DNA of 38,320 nt from Nonomuraea indica (GCF_002850745.1 NZ_KZ559468.1:776955-815274), one strand, 5' to 3'; shown: positions 1-8,278, numbered from the stretch's first letter. Translations and numbers: made by a program. Notes: generated by a model not told the origin, from the letters alone.

Positions 1-10
1 GGCGGCGGCC

Positions 11-241
11 GTGATCCGGCGCCTGTTCTACCTGTCGCTCGGCGCGCTCATCACCCTGTGGGTGATGCGCAGGCTGCAGGCCCTGCACCCCAACCACGTG
101 GCGCGCCGGACCGTCAGCGGCGCGGCGGGCATGCTCGCGCAGGTGAGAGACTTTACTTCCGACGCGCTCGGCGAGGCGGCCGACCGCGAAACCGAGTTGC
201 GAGCCCGGTTCGGGCTCGGCGACTCTGACCACAACGACTAA
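11..241 (+). CDS. Small single-pass membrane protein (DUF6167-like)
   Basis: A 76-residue protein with one hydrophobic segment at about residues 5-22, followed by a basic stretch and a hydrophilic, acidic C-terminus ending in DSDHND. The GTG start gives the N-terminus [13 protein letters not shown], which I recognise from small proteins found directly upstream of alaS in actinobacteria (DUF6167 type). The frame stays open to the left edge of the window, so a longer form cannot be excluded. It ends about 17 nt before the alaS start and is probably cotranscribed with it. Its function is unknown; the N-terminus is predicted to anchor in the membrane with a cytoplasmic tail. Confidence 0.75.
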   Translation: MIRRLFYLSLGALITLWVMRRLQALHPNHVARRTVSGAAGMLAQVRDFTSDALGEAADRETELRARFGLGDSDHND

Positions 242-258
242 CGCAAAGGATGGCCACC

Positions 259-2931
259 ATGGAGTCGGCAGAGATCGCCCGCCGCTTCCTGCGCTTCTTC
301 GAGGAGCGTGGGCACAAAGTAGTGCCCTCGGCCAGCCTGATCGCTGAGGACCCCACGCTACTCCTGGTCAACGCGGGTATGGTGCCGTTCAAGCCGTACT
401 TCCTGGGGCAGCGCAAGCCTCCGGCGTCCCGGCTGGCCACCGCCCAGAAGTGCGTGCGGACCCCCGACATCGACGAGGTGGGCAAGACCACCCGTCACGC
501 CACGTTCTTCCAGATGCTCGGCAACTTCTCCATCGGCGACTACTTCAAGGCCGAGGTGATCCCGTTCGCCTGGGAGCTGCTCACCAGGTCCGAGGCCGAC
601 GGCGGTTTCGGCTTCCCCGAGGACCGGCTCTGGGCGACCGTCTACCACGACGACGACGAGGCGTTCGACATCTGGCACGACAAGGTCGGGCTGCCCGCCG
701 AGCGCATCCAGCGCCGCGGCCTGGAGGACAACTACTGGCACATGGGCGTGCCCGGCCCCGGCGGCCCCTGCTCGGAGATCTACTACGACCGCGGCGCCGA
801 GTACGGCAAGGAGGGCGGTCCGGTCGCCGACGAGGACCGCTACCTCGAGGTCTGGAACCTCGTGTTCATGCAGTACCAGCTCAGCCAGGTCCGCAGCAAG
901 GTCGACTTCGACATCGCGGGCGAGCTGCCCAGCAAGAACATCGACACCGGCATGGGCCTGGAGCGCATGGCGGCCATCCTGCAGGGCGTCGACAACATCT
1001 ACGAGATCGACACCACCTACAAGATCCTCGACCGGGCGGCCGAGCTCACCAAGACCCGTTACGGCCGTGACGCCCGTGCCGACGTGAGCCTGCGCGTCGT
1101 CGCCGACCACGTCCGCACCGGCACCATGCTGGTCGCCGACGGCGTCATGCCCGGCAACGAGGGCCGCGGCTACGTCCTGCGCCGCATCCTGCGCCGCAGC
1201 GTCCGCAACCTGCGCCTGCTCGGCTCCGGCGACGAGCGCTACATGCACGAGCTGACCGGCGTCGCGATCGACGTCATGGGCGAGCAGTACCCCGAGCTGA
1301 AGGCCGACGCCCCGCAGATCCACGCCGTCATCGACGCCGAGGAGGCGTCCTTCCTCGGCACGCTGCGCACCGGCACCGCGATCTTCGACGTGGCGGTCGA
1401 GGAGACCAAGCGCAAGTCCGGCACGACGATCTCCGGCGACCAGGCGTTCCAGCTCCACGACACCTACGGCTTCCCCATCGACCTCACCCTGGAGATGGCC
1501 GCCGAGCAGGGCCTCCAGGTCGACGAGGAGGGCTTCCGCCGGCTGATGAAGGAGCAGCGGGAGCGGGCCAAGGCCGACGCCGCGGCGAAGAAGACCGGCA
1601 ACGCCGACGTCTCCGTCTTCGGGCAGCTGCTGGAGAAGGCGGGCAAGGTCGAGTTCCTCGGCTACGACGAGACGGAGGCCGAGACCACGGTCGTCGGCAT
1701 CCTCGTCGACGGCGTGACCGTCCCGGCCCAGGGCGCCGGCTCGACCGTCGAGATCGTGCTCGGCCGCACCCCGTTCTACGCCGAGGGCGGTGGCCAGCTC
1801 GCGGACCAGGGCGTGATCCGCACCGCCGGCGCCGAGGTGGAGATCGTCGACGTGCAGTCGCCGATCGCCGGCCTGGTCGTGCACCGCGGCAAGGTCCGCA
1901 CCGGCGAGGTCAGGGTCGGCGACGAGGCGCAGGCGGAGATCGACGTCGAGCGCCGCCGCGCCATCTCGCGCAGCCACAGCGCCACCCATCTCGTGCACCG
2001 CGGCTTCAAGAACGCCCTCGGCGAGACGGCCGCCCAGGCCGGCTCCGAGAACTCACCCGGCCGGTTCCGCTTCGACTTCACCTCGGCGGGCGCCGTCCCG
2101 CCGAGCGTGCTGCGCGACGTCGAGGACGAGGTCAACGCCGTGCTCATCAACGACCTCAAGGTCAACGCCTTCTACACCTCGCAGGCGGAGGCCCGGGCGA
2201 TGGGCGCGCTGGCGATGTTCGGCGAGAAGTACGGCGACGAGGTCCGCGTCGTGGAGATCGGCGACTACTCCCGCGAGCTGTGCGGCGGCACCCACGTCCA
2301 CAGCTCCGGTCAGCTCGGCCTGGTCAAGGTGCTCGGCGAGCAGTCGGTCGGCGCGGGCGTGCGACGCGTCGAGGCGCTGGTCGGCATCGACGCCTTCCGC
2401 TTCCTGGCGCGCGAGAGCGTGCTCGTCGCCCAGCTCACCGAGCAGCTCAAGGCCCGCCGCGAGGAGCTGCCCGAGCGCATCGAGGGCATCGTCACGCGGC
2501 TGCGCACCGCCGAGAAGGACCTGGAGAAGCTCCGCTCCGCCCAGGTGCTCCAGGTGGCCGGCGAGCTCGCCTCCCAGGCGCGCGACCTGCAGGGCGTCTC
2601 CGTGGTGACACACCGCGCGCCTGATGGCACCGGCGCCGACGATCTGCGTAAGCTCGCCCTGGATGTGCGTGGCAGGTTCCCGGCCGACCGGCCTGCGGTC
2701 ATCGTGATCGCAGGCGTCCCCTCCGACCGTCCCGTGGTCGTTGCCGCGGTCAACGAGGTGGGACGTGAGCGCGGGCTCAAGGCCGGGAGACTGGTCGGCG
2801 TCGCCGCCAAGGCACTGGGGGGTGGCGGTGGCGGCAAGGACGACGTCGCGCAGGGCGGCGGCAGCCGGCCCGAGGCGATCGGCGACGCGCTGCGGCTGGT
2901 CGAGCAGGCCATCGAGGGGCAGCTCGGCTGA
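259..2931 (+). CDS. alaS: Alanyl-tRNA synthetase
   Basis: Class II aminoacyl-tRNA synthetase that charges tRNA-Ala in the cytoplasm and edits mischarged Ser and Gly. It has 890 residues, the usual full length. The N-terminal catalytic domain starts [18 protein letters not shown]. The editing domain carries the zinc site HSATH (about residues 573-577) and CGGTH (about 675-679). The C-terminal oligomerisation domain is preceded by a predicted coiled coil and ends in a Gly-rich segment ([15 protein letters not shown]), as in the family. An ATG at 250 is possible, but the Shine-Dalgarno AAAGGA (245-250) abuts it and lies 8 nt from the ATG at 259, which gives the standard N-terminus. It is followed after 1 nt by ruvX, so the two are likely coupled. 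Confidence 0.97.
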   Translation: MESAEIARRFLRFFEERGHKVVPSASLIAEDPTLLLVNAGMVPFKPYFLGQRKPPASRLATAQKCVRTPDIDEVGKTTRHATFFQMLGNFSIGDYFKAEVIPFAWELLTRSEADGGFGFPEDRLWATVYHDDDEAFDIWHDKVGLPAERIQRRGLEDNYWHMGVPGPGGPCSEIYYDRGAEYGKEGGPVADEDRYLEVWNLVFMQYQLSQVRSKVDFDIAGELPSKNIDTGMGLERMAAILQGVDNIYEIDTTYKILDRAAELTKTRYGRDARADVSLRVVADHVRTGTMLVADGVMPGNEGRGYVLRRILRRSVRNLRLLGSGDERYMHELTGVAIDVMGEQYPELKADAPQIHAVIDAEEASFLGTLRTGTAIFDVAVEETKRKSGTTISGDQAFQLHDTYGFPIDLTLEMAAEQGLQVDEEGFRRLMKEQRERAKADAAAKKTGNADVSVFGQLLEKAGKVEFLGYDETEAETTVVGILVDGVTVPAQGAGSTVEIVLGRTPFYAEGGGQLADQGVIRTAGAEVEIVDVQSPIAGLVVHRGKVRTGEVRVGDEAQAEIDVERRRAISRSHSATHLVHRGFKNALGETAAQAGSENSPGRFRFDFTSAGAVPPSVLRDVEDEVNAVLINDLKVNAFYTSQAEARAMGALAMFGEKYGDEVRVVEIGDYSRELCGGTHVHSSGQLGLVKVLGEQSVGAGVRRVEALVGIDAFRFLARESVLVAQLTEQLKARREELPERIEGIVTRLRTAEKDLEKLRSAQVLQVAGELASQARDLQGVSVVTHRAPDGTGADDLRKLALDVRGRFPADRPAVIVIAGVPSDRPVVVAAVNEVGRERGLKAGRLVGVAAKALGGGGGGKDDVAQGGGSRPEAIGDALRLVEQAIEGQLG

Positions 2932-2932
2932 C

Positions 2933-3415
2933 ATGCGCTTCGGTTCACGGATCGGCGTGGACGTCGGTTCCGTACGCATCGGCGTGGCCCGCAGCGACCC
3001 TTCGGGGCTGCTGGCCACGCCGGTCGAGACCGTCAGGCGCGGTCAGGGCGACCTCGACCGCATCGCCGCGATCGTCGCGGAGCACGAGGCGATCGAGGTC
3101 GTGGTGGGGTTGCCCACCTCCCTGTCCGGCCGTGAGGGGCAGGCCGCCGCGCTGGCGCGCGCCTTCGCCACCGAACTCGCCGTCCGGCTGGCCCCCGTTC
3201 CCGTCCGGCTGTTCGACGAGCGGCTGACCACGGTCGCCGCCCAGCAGGGGCTGCGGGCCAGCGGCGTACGCGCCAAGAAGCAACGCGGCGTCGTCGACCA
3301 GGCGGCCGCGGTCGTCCTGCTCCAGGACGCGCTCGACGCCGAACGCGCCACAGACAGACCTCCAGGCAGGCCCGTCGACCCGCCCTCCGCGGCGGCCGGC
3401 GGACCCGCCTCATGA
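2933..3415 (+). CDS. ruvX: Putative Holliday junction resolvase RuvX/YqgF
   Basis: A 160-residue RNase H-fold nuclease of the YqgF/RuvX family, linked to Holliday junction resolution and to pre-16S rRNA 5'-end processing. The acidic residues expected for metal binding are visible: Asp10 in [12 protein letters not shown], Glu in LFDERLTT and Asp in VVDQAAAV. The ATG at 2933 starts 1 nt after the alaS stop and gives the canonical [13 protein letters not shown]-terminus. The frame is open further upstream, but that part is alaS read out of frame. The C-terminal 20 or so residues (Pro/Ala/Gly-rich) exceed the core domain. The order alaS-ruvX-mltG-aroE is standard in actinobacteria and supports the call. 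Confidence 0.94.
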   Translation: MRFGSRIGVDVGSVRIGVARSDPSGLLATPVETVRRGQGDLDRIAAIVAEHEAIEVVVGLPTSLSGREGQAAALARAFATELAVRLAPVPVRLFDERLTTVAAQQGLRASGVRAKKQRGVVDQAAAVVLLQDALDAERATDRPPGRPVDPPSAAAGGPAS

Positions 3416-3461
3416 CGCGGCGCCACCCTGGGCCCGGTGCGCCCGCACCGGTGGTGCGCGC

Positions 3462-4769
3462 ATGACCGGCCGGCCCGCCGCCGGCGGCCCGGTGGATCTC
3501 CGTGGTCCCTCCATCCCAGGACGCCCATCGCGCGACGACGCCCCGGTGGACCTCCGTGGCCCCTCCGCACCAGGACGCCCACCGCGCGACGACGCCCCGG
3601 TGGGTCGCCACGGTCCCTCCATCCCAGGACGCCCATCGCATGACGACGCTCCGGCTTCGGAGCACGGCCGTACCGCTGCGAGCGCCGCCCGCGGCCCCGC
3701 CCACGCCGGGCGCGGACCGGCGCAGGGCAGGGTGGCGCCCGTGCCCTCCCGCAGGGGCGTGGCCCTCACGGCGGGCATCGCCGCCTCGGCGCTCGCGCTG
3801 GGCGCCGGCGCGTACACGGTGCTCAAGCCCCGCCTCGCCCCGGACGACTACGAGGGTCCCGGCAGCGGCGCCGTGACCGTCCGGATCCGGCCCGGCGCCA
3901 CCGCGGGTGACATCGGCGAGATCCTGGCCGGCAGCGGCGTGGTGGCGAGCGCCCGATCCTTCGCCGACGCCGCGGAGGCCCGGGACGTCGCCCACCGGCT
4001 CAGGCCGGGCCACTACCGGCTGCGTGCCGGCATGGCCGCCGAGGCGGCGCTCGACCTGCTGCTCGCACCGGCGTCGAGGGTCGTCAGGCGCGTCACGGTG
4101 CCCGAGGGGCTGCGCGCGGACGAGGCGCTGCGGCGCATCGCCGCCCAGACCGGGCTGCCGTTGAAGGCGCTGCGGGCGGTCGACCCCGCGCTCGTCGGGC
4201 TCCCTCCGTACGCCCGTGGGATCGAGGGTTTCCTGTACCCCGCCACGTACGAGGTCGAGCCGGACGCCACGGCCGTGGACGTGCTCGCCGCGATGGTCGA
4301 GCGGTACGGCGAGGTCGCCCGGCAGCTCGACATGGAGGCCCGCGCGGCACGGGTGCGCCTGACACCGCTGCAGGCCGTCACCGTGGCCAGCATCGCGCAG
4401 GCGGAGGGCGGCCGGGACGCCGACTACCCGAAGATCACCAGAGTGATCTACAACAGGCTCCGGCGCGGCATGCCCCTGCAGATGGACGCGACCGTCACCT
4501 ACGCGCTCGGCAGACGGACACTGCGCGTCACCGGCAGGGACCTGCGGGTGCGCTCGCCGTACAACACCTACGCGCGCGCGGGACTGCCTCCGGCGCCGAT
4601 CGCGAACCCCGGCCGGAAGGCGCTGATGGCGGCGCTACGACCGGCGAAGGGGGATTGGTGCTGGTTTGTTACAACTGATCCCGCGCATAGAATCACCAAA
4701 TTCACCGACAAAGAGAGCGAGTTCGTGAGATACCGGGAAGTGTTGCACCAGAACCTCGGGACGAACTGA
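3462..4769 (+). CDS. mltG: Endolytic transglycosylase MltG-like protein, copy 1 (repeat-bearing N-terminus)
   Basis: YceG/MltG-family membrane-anchored lytic transglycosylase that cleaves nascent peptidoglycan strands and is thought to end glycan elongation. It has 435 residues. An N-terminal cytoplasmic region of about 95 residues holds three 18-residue repeats (VDLRGPSIPGRPSRDDAP type). It is followed by one membrane segment (about 100-121) and the YceG domain. The probable catalytic Glu is residue 315 in ASIAQAEGG, followed by ITRVIYNRL, YNTYARAGLPPAPIANPG and a final FVTTDP segment. The ATG at 3462 lacks a clear Shine-Dalgarno, so a later start after the repeats is possible. A second paralogue follows 235 nt downstream. 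The two differ in the tail, where this copy is unusually AT-rich at the DNA level. Confidence 0.88.
   Translation: MTGRPAAGGPVDLRGPSIPGRPSRDDAPVDLRGPSAPGRPPRDDAPVGRHGPSIPGRPSHDDAPASEHGRTAASAARGPAHAGRGPAQGRVAPVPSRRGVALTAGIAASALALGAGAYTVLKPRLAPDDYEGPGSGAVTVRIRPGATAGDIGEILAGSGVVASARSFADAAEARDVAHRLRPGHYRLRAGMAAEAALDLLLAPASRVVRRVTVPEGLRADEALRRIAAQTGLPLKALRAVDPALVGLPPYARGIEGFLYPATYEVEPDATAVDVLAAMVERYGEVARQLDMEARAARVRLTPLQAVTVASIAQAEGGRDADYPKITRVIYNRLRRGMPLQMDATVTYALGRRTLRVTGRDLRVRSPYNTYARAGLPPAPIANPGRKALMAALRPAKGDWCWFVTTDPAHRITKFTDKESEFVRYREVLHQNLGTN
3492..3653 (+). repeat. Three tandem 54-bp coding repeats
   Basis: Three head-to-tail units of exactly 54 bp (3492-3545, 3546-3599, 3600-3653) each encode 18 residues in the cytoplasmic part of mltG copy 1. 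The shared protein core is RGPSxPGRPxRDDAP. Unit 3 is most diverged at its start (VGRHGPS). The exact multiple of three and the low divergence point to recent in-frame duplication. The encoded region is rich in Pro, Arg and Asp and predicted disordered. Confidence 0.93.
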
Positions 4770-4797
4770 TGCTCGCTGGGAAGTCCTCGACCCCGCG

Positions 4798-4816
4798 GGG
4801 GATCGGCGAGATCCCC
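4798..4816 (+). terminator. Hairpin downstream of mltG copy 1
   Basis: Perfect 7-bp stem GGGGATC/GATCCCC with loop GGCGA, 28 nt after the first mltG stop. There is no T-run, so it is a terminator-like structure at best; it may instead stabilise the mRNA 3' end. The rest of 4770-5004 holds no gene I can support. Confidence 0.35.
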
Positions 4817-5004
4817 GGCCGGTCCCGACGCGCCGGGGCGCCGGCCCTCCCCTTGCCGTCCCCGGACACGGCTACCCAGAGTGAACTGCACCGGACGTGC
4901 GAGCATGTCCGGCGGATCCCCCCGTCCCCCCCGGTAAACCCGAACGGTTCGGGCCGTCCGCTTGATCCCGGACGGTGCGTGCCGGGAGATTGGCCAGCGC
5001 ACCC

Positions 5005-6156
5005 ATGAGCGAGCTCGATATGGATTTCCTGCTCGGCGCCGAAGACGACGAGGGTCGTGGTAGGCGCTCCAGAGGTTCCGGCAGACGCGGCAGCCGCAGA
5101 CGGCGCAGACGTCGCAACCGGGGCGGCTTCATCGCCCCGCTCCTCGCTGTGATCATCCTCGTCGGCATCCTGGGCGGCGGTGGCTACTTCGGCTACCAGT
5201 GGCTCAGCGGCGCCCTCGTCCCGGACGACTTCACCGGCCAGGGGGAGGGGGAGGTGATCATCGAGATCAAGGACGGCCAGATCGCGGCCGAGGTGGCGGC
5301 GGAGCTGGAGCGGCAGGGGGTCGTGGCCAGCGCCAGGGCGTTCACCAACGCCCTGGAAAGCGCGGGCAAGAGCAGCCAGCTGCAGCCCGGCCAGTACACG
5401 ATGCGCAAGCGCATGTCCGCCGCCGCCGCCGTGGCCCGGCTCGACTCGACCAACCGCATGGTGAGCCGGGTGACCCTCAAGGAGGGGCTGCGGCTGTCCG
5501 ACACCCTCGCCAAGCTCGCCGAGGAGACGGGCAAGCCGGCCAAGGAGTTCCAGACGGCCGCGAGGAACGTGCGCGCGCTCGGCCTGCCCCGCTACGCCGG
5601 CAACAAGCTGGAGGGGTACGCGTTCCCGTCCACCTACGACGTGCAGCCCAAGACCACGCCGGCAGACCTCCTGACGTCGATGGTCGACCGGTTCCACGAG
5701 ACCGCCGACAAGGTCGGCCTCGAGGACGGGGCGAAGAAGCTCGGCTACACGCCCGGCCAGATAGTGATCATCGCGAGCATCATCCAGGCCGAGGCCGGTC
5801 GCCACGAGGACATGCCGAAGATCGCCCGCGTCATCTACAACCGGCTCAACCGCGAGCCGGCGATGAAGCTGGAGATGGACAGCACGGTCATGTACGCGCT
5901 CAACAAGTACGGCACGGCCGCGACCCACGAGGAGCTCAAGACGCCCTCGAAGTACAACACGTACATGTGGCCCGGACTGCCGCCGGGACCCATCGCCAAC
6001 CCGGGCGAGCACGCGCTGGAGGCGGCGCTCAAGCCGGCCAGGGGTCCCTGGCTGTACTTCGTGGCCACCGACCCCAACAGCAACGTCACCAAGTTCGCGA
6101 CCACCGAAGCCGAACGACAGGCCCTGCTGGCGGAGTACCGCAAGAACGGCGGCTGA
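5005..6156 (+). CDS. mltG: Endolytic transglycosylase MltG, copy 2
   Basis: Second YceG/MltG lytic transglycosylase, 383 residues. A short acidic start (MSELDMDFLLGAEDDEG) is followed by a strongly basic Arg/Gly stretch, one membrane segment (about residues 42-66) and the extracytoplasmic YceG domain. The likely catalytic Glu is residue 263 in ASIIQAEAG; IARVIYNRL, YNTYMWPGLPPGPIANPG and LYFVATDP follow the family pattern closely. I chose ATG 5005 because MSELDMDFL resembles other actinobacterial MltG starts; a GTG at 4975 would add 10 residues. This copy is closer to the family consensus than copy 1, so it is the better candidate for the housekeeping enzyme. It is followed by a 272-nt GC-rich gap before aroE. 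Confidence 0.93.
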   Translation: MSELDMDFLLGAEDDEGRGRRSRGSGRRGSRRRRRRRNRGGFIAPLLAVIILVGILGGGGYFGYQWLSGALVPDDFTGQGEGEVIIEIKDGQIAAEVAAELERQGVVASARAFTNALESAGKSSQLQPGQYTMRKRMSAAAAVARLDSTNRMVSRVTLKEGLRLSDTLAKLAEETGKPAKEFQTAARNVRALGLPRYAGNKLEGYAFPSTYDVQPKTTPADLLTSMVDRFHETADKVGLEDGAKKLGYTPGQIVIIASIIQAEAGRHEDMPKIARVIYNRLNREPAMKLEMDSTVMYALNKYGTAATHEELKTPSKYNTYMWPGLPPGPIANPGEHALEAALKPARGPWLYFVATDPNSNVTKFATTEAERQALLAEYRKNGG

Positions 6157-6180
6157 GCCGGGCACCGGCGACCGAAGCCT

Positions 6181-6264
6181 CCCGCCCGGCCGGGGGCGGC
6201 TCCGGTCTCCCGCCCGGTCAGGGGCGGCTCTGGCCTCCTGCCCGGCGAGGGGCGGTCCCGGCCG
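6181..6264. repeat. Three imperfect 28-bp tandem repeats in the mltG-aroE gap
   Basis: Units 6181-6208, 6209-6236 and 6237-6264 share the pattern CCCGCCCGG..NGGGGCGGCTC.GG.CT; a degenerate partial copy continues to about 6300. They lie between the mltG stop (6156) and aroE (6429). No open frame in this gap looks coding. They may be a decayed terminator array or simple slippage repeats. Confidence 0.7.
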
Positions 6265-6428
6265 CCGGTCCCGCCCGTCGTGGCCAGGGGCGGTGGCTGG
6301 TCCCACGCCCGGTACGGCCCGGGCGGTCGCCCGCCTCGGCTGACGTCGCCCGGTACCGGTGACCGGCCCAGGACCGGTGGCGATGCGCGCGGCGGTAAGG
6401 TGCTGGCAGTCGAAGGGAGCGGGTGATC

Positions 6429-7295
6429 ATGCGGGCCGCGGTGATGGGATCGCCGATCGGGCATTCGCTGTCGCCCTGCCTGCACCGCGCCGCCTACGCG
6501 GCGATGGGGCTGGCCGGGTGGAGCTACGAGGCCGTCGAGTGCGACGAGGCGTCGCTGCCCGCCACGCTGCGCGGCCTGCGGCCCGTCCGCGGCGGTCGCC
6601 CGGGCGCGGACGGCGAGCCGGTCGACGCCTGGGCCGGCCTGTCGCTGACCATGCCGCTCAAGCGGGCCGTGCTGCCGCTCCTCGACACGGTCTCCGACCT
6701 GGCTGTCGAGGTGGGCGGCGCCAACACGGTCGTGTTCCGCGACGGGGCCGCGCACGGCGACAACACCGACGTCTACGGCATCGAGCAGGCGCTCACCGAG
6801 GCCGGAGTGCCCGCTCCCCGCACGGCCACCGTGCTAGGGGGCGGCGCCACGGCGGCCTCCACGCTCGCCGCGCTGCGGGGCCTCGGGGTGCACGGCGTCA
6901 CGCTGCTCGTCCGCGACCCCGCCCGCGCCGGGGAGACGGTGGAGGTGGCCGACCGGCTCGGCGTGGCGATCGAGGTGGAGACGCTCGACAAGCTGACCGC
7001 CCGGCTCCAGGTGGACCTGGTCGTCTCCACGCTGCCCGGCGGCGCGGCCGACGCCCACGCCGACCTGCTGGCCGGGGTGCCCGCCCTGTTCGACGTGATC
7101 TACTCGCCCTGGCCCACCCGGGCCGCCGCGGCCGTACGGGAGGCGGGCGGCACGGTCGTGGGGGGCTTCGCGATGCTGCTCCACCAGGCGGTGCGCCAGG
7201 TGGAGCTCATGACGGGCCGCTCCGACGTCCCGGTGGCGGCCATGCGGGCGGCGGGTGAGGCCGAGCTGCTCAGCCGGGCCACTCGAACGGGTTGA
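6429..7295 (+). CDS. aroE: Shikimate dehydrogenase
   Basis: NADP-dependent reduction of 3-dehydroshikimate to shikimate, a step in aromatic amino acid synthesis. It has 288 residues, slightly above the family average. The shikimate-binding motif SPIGHSLSP is at residues 8-16. The catalytic Lys78 lies in TMPLK and Asp114 in NTDVYG. The nucleotide-binding loop is GGGATAAST, and FAMLLHQA near the end is the usual C-terminal substrate-site motif. AAGGGAG (6413-6419) is 9 nt from ATG 6429, which favours it over GTG 6423. The final 26 nt overlap the end of the convergent toxin gene. I see no other shikimate gene next to it. Confidence 0.95.
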   Translation: MRAAVMGSPIGHSLSPCLHRAAYAAMGLAGWSYEAVECDEASLPATLRGLRPVRGGRPGADGEPVDAWAGLSLTMPLKRAVLPLLDTVSDLAVEVGGANTVVFRDGAAHGDNTDVYGIEQALTEAGVPAPRTATVLGGGATAASTLAALRGLGVHGVTLLVRDPARAGETVEVADRLGVAIEVETLDKLTARLQVDLVVSTLPGGAADAHADLLAGVPALFDVIYSPWPTRAAAAVREAGGTVVGGFAMLLHQAVRQVELMTGRSDVPVAAMRAAGEAELLSRATRTG

Positions 7296-7686
7296 CCACC
7301 TTCACGTCGAGGTCGACGAAATTCTTGACGTTTCTGGTGACAAGGACCCAGCCTCGGGCGCTGGCGGTGGCCGCGATGAGCCCATCGGCCACGGGCAGGG
7401 GGCGTTTGGCGGTCAGCTTGCCCCACTCCTCGGCCACCTCGGCGGTGACGGGCAGGATCCGCGCCGCGAAGTGATGATGGAGTCGCTCGAGCCATGACTC
7501 GTAGACGCCCGCGCGTGCCGGATCTCGCCGACGCAGAAGTTCGACCCCTTTGCGGATCTCACCGAAGACCAGCACGCTGACGTACAGCGAGGGGCCGTTG
7601 ACCGTGTCGAGCCAGGACTGCACCCCGGCGTTCCTGGTTTGCCTGGTCATCTCCGACACGACGTTGGTGTCGAGCAGGTAGCTCAC
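7270..7686 (-). CDS. PIN-domain ribonuclease toxin (VapC/FitB-like)
   Basis: A 138-residue PIN-domain protein, predicted Mg-dependent RNase toxin of a type II toxin-antitoxin pair. Metal-site acids are Asp6 (LLDTNV), Glu43 (FGEI) and Asp101 (VADGLIAATA). The fourth position falls in TRNVKNF, where many relatives have an Asp (TRNxxDF) and this protein has Asn122. The GTG start overlaps the antitoxin stop by 4 nt (GTGA), typical translational coupling with the antitoxin first. The 3' end overlaps aroE by 26 nt in the opposite direction. The pair sits between two housekeeping blocks with no sign of a mobile element. The RNA target cannot be told from sequence. Confidence 0.9.
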   Translation of the reverse strand: MSYLLDTNVVSEMTRQTRNAGVQSWLDTVNGPSLYVSVLVFGEIRKGVELLRRRDPARAGVYESWLERLHHHFAARILPVTAEVAEEWGKLTAKRPLPVADGLIAATASARGWVLVTRNVKNFVDLDVKVVNPFEWPG

Positions 7687-7940
7687 CAGTCGTCTCCGAG
7701 ATCGATCTCGCGAGGGAGGTCCTTGGAGCGGACGAGATCGAGTTCGCTCAGATCAGGACCCGACAACAGGAAGTCTTTGAAGTCCGGATCTTTGCCCTTG
7801 AGCTGCCGATACTCCGCCATGTCGAGGACGACCGCGACGTCCTCGCCGTGGCGCGTCACGATCTGGGGCCCCTCGTCGTGGGCCCGGCGCACCACCTCGC
7901 TGAAGCGCTGCTGGGCCTCCTGCAACTGCCACGTCGTCAC
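7683..7940 (-). CDS. Phd/YefM-family antitoxin
   Basis: An 85-residue antitoxin partner of the downstream PIN toxin. The N-terminal half (TTWQLQEAQQRFSEVVRRA ... GPQIVTRHGEDVAVVLDMAEY) is the Phd/YefM DNA-binding and dimerisation fold. The acidic C-terminal part (DLSELDLVRSKDLPREIDLGDDW) should wrap the toxin active site. It starts at GTG with Shine-Dalgarno AGGAGG (7948-7953) spaced 7 nt. It is expected to repress its own promoter, and a short perfect dyad lies just upstream of the Shine-Dalgarno. Confidence 0.9.
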   Translation of the reverse strand: MTTWQLQEAQQRFSEVVRRAHDEGPQIVTRHGEDVAVVLDMAEYRQLKGKDPDFKDFLLSGPDLSELDLVRSKDLPREIDLGDDW

Positions 7941-7953
7941 CCGACACCCTCCT

Positions 7954-7965
7954 GTCTAGATAGAC
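7954..7965 (-). promoter_or_regulatory. Probable antitoxin autoregulation dyad
   Basis: Perfect inverted repeat GTCTA-GA-TAGAC directly upstream of the antitoxin ribosome binding site. On the - strand it contains TATCTA, a fair -10 hexamer with TGGACT 18 nt upstream. A repressor bound here would block the promoter, as expected for Phd-type autorepression. The repeat is seen; its role is inferred. Confidence 0.5.
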
Positions 7966-8014
7966 TAGGTTGACAGTTGCAGTCCAGCGCGTCGATGTCG
8001 TCCGTAAGGGAAGA

Positions 8015-8044
8015 TTCGAGCATCGTTCGTGGTTGTGGTAATGT
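8015..8044 (+). promoter_or_regulatory. Candidate infC operon promoter
   Basis: TTCGAG (8015-8020), an 18-nt spacer, then TAATGT (8039-8044), a good -10 that is also used in the first rRNA promoter of this window. A start near 8050 would give a leader of about 230 nt before infC. The -35 is weak. The region 7966-8278 holds no ordinary gene; it carries this promoter, the leader and the attenuator-like hairpin. Confidence 0.4.
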
Positions 8045-8169
8045 AGCTCTCTGATCGGTCCGGCATGTTCTGCTGGACGCGCAAGCGGAGGTCTCCCTCC
8101 CACCCGGGTCGCCGCGAGGTGGCCGGGTCCAGGATCACGCCGGACTACTCCGGGGAGCTTGAGGCCGCG

Positions 8170-8229
8170 ATGCCGAAGAGCTCAGTGGCCCCGCATGCGC
8201 GACGTGCGGGGCTTTCGCGTTTCGTGTGA
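8170..8229 (+). CDS. Possible infC leader peptide (19 codons)
   Basis: An ATG-started frame encoding [19 protein letters not shown] then TGA. GAGG (8161-8164) lies 5 nt before the ATG, within a GGGGAGCTTGAGG purine-rich stretch, so it has a usable ribosome binding site. The coding stretch runs through both arms of a 10-bp hairpin (8188-8212), so a ribosome translating it would melt or reshape that hairpin. It ends 49 nt before the IF3 start and is in a different frame. It is inferred from position and start signals only. Confidence 0.35.
   Translation: MPKSSVAPHARRAGLSRFV
8188..8212 (+). terminator. Attenuator-like hairpin in the infC leader
   Basis: A 10-bp stem, GCCCCGCATG against CGTGCGGGGC (one T-G wobble), with loop CGCGA, followed by CTTTCGCGTTT. 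It lies 66 nt before the IF3 start codon, inside the leader transcript and inside the short upstream frame. Stem strength and the T-containing tail fit a conditional terminator, but the T-run is interrupted. Confidence 0.5.
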
Positions 8230-8278
8230 AGCTCTCCGGCACGACGAGCACGTAGGGATCGCAAACCTAGGAGGCCCC

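Noticed and set aside
358..1998. 546-codon open frame on the - strand across alaS
   Set aside because: It is the complement of a clear alaS; the long opening comes from high GC third positions. No family resemblance and a repetitive Val/Asp/Leu/Gly composition.
3492..3653. Tandem repeats as a possible CRISPR array
   Set aside because: The units are contiguous without spacers, in frame and translated within mltG.
7970..7975. Perfect TTGACA on the + strand upstream of infC
   Set aside because: No -10 hexamer lies 16-18 nt downstream, so it is not called as a promoter on its own.
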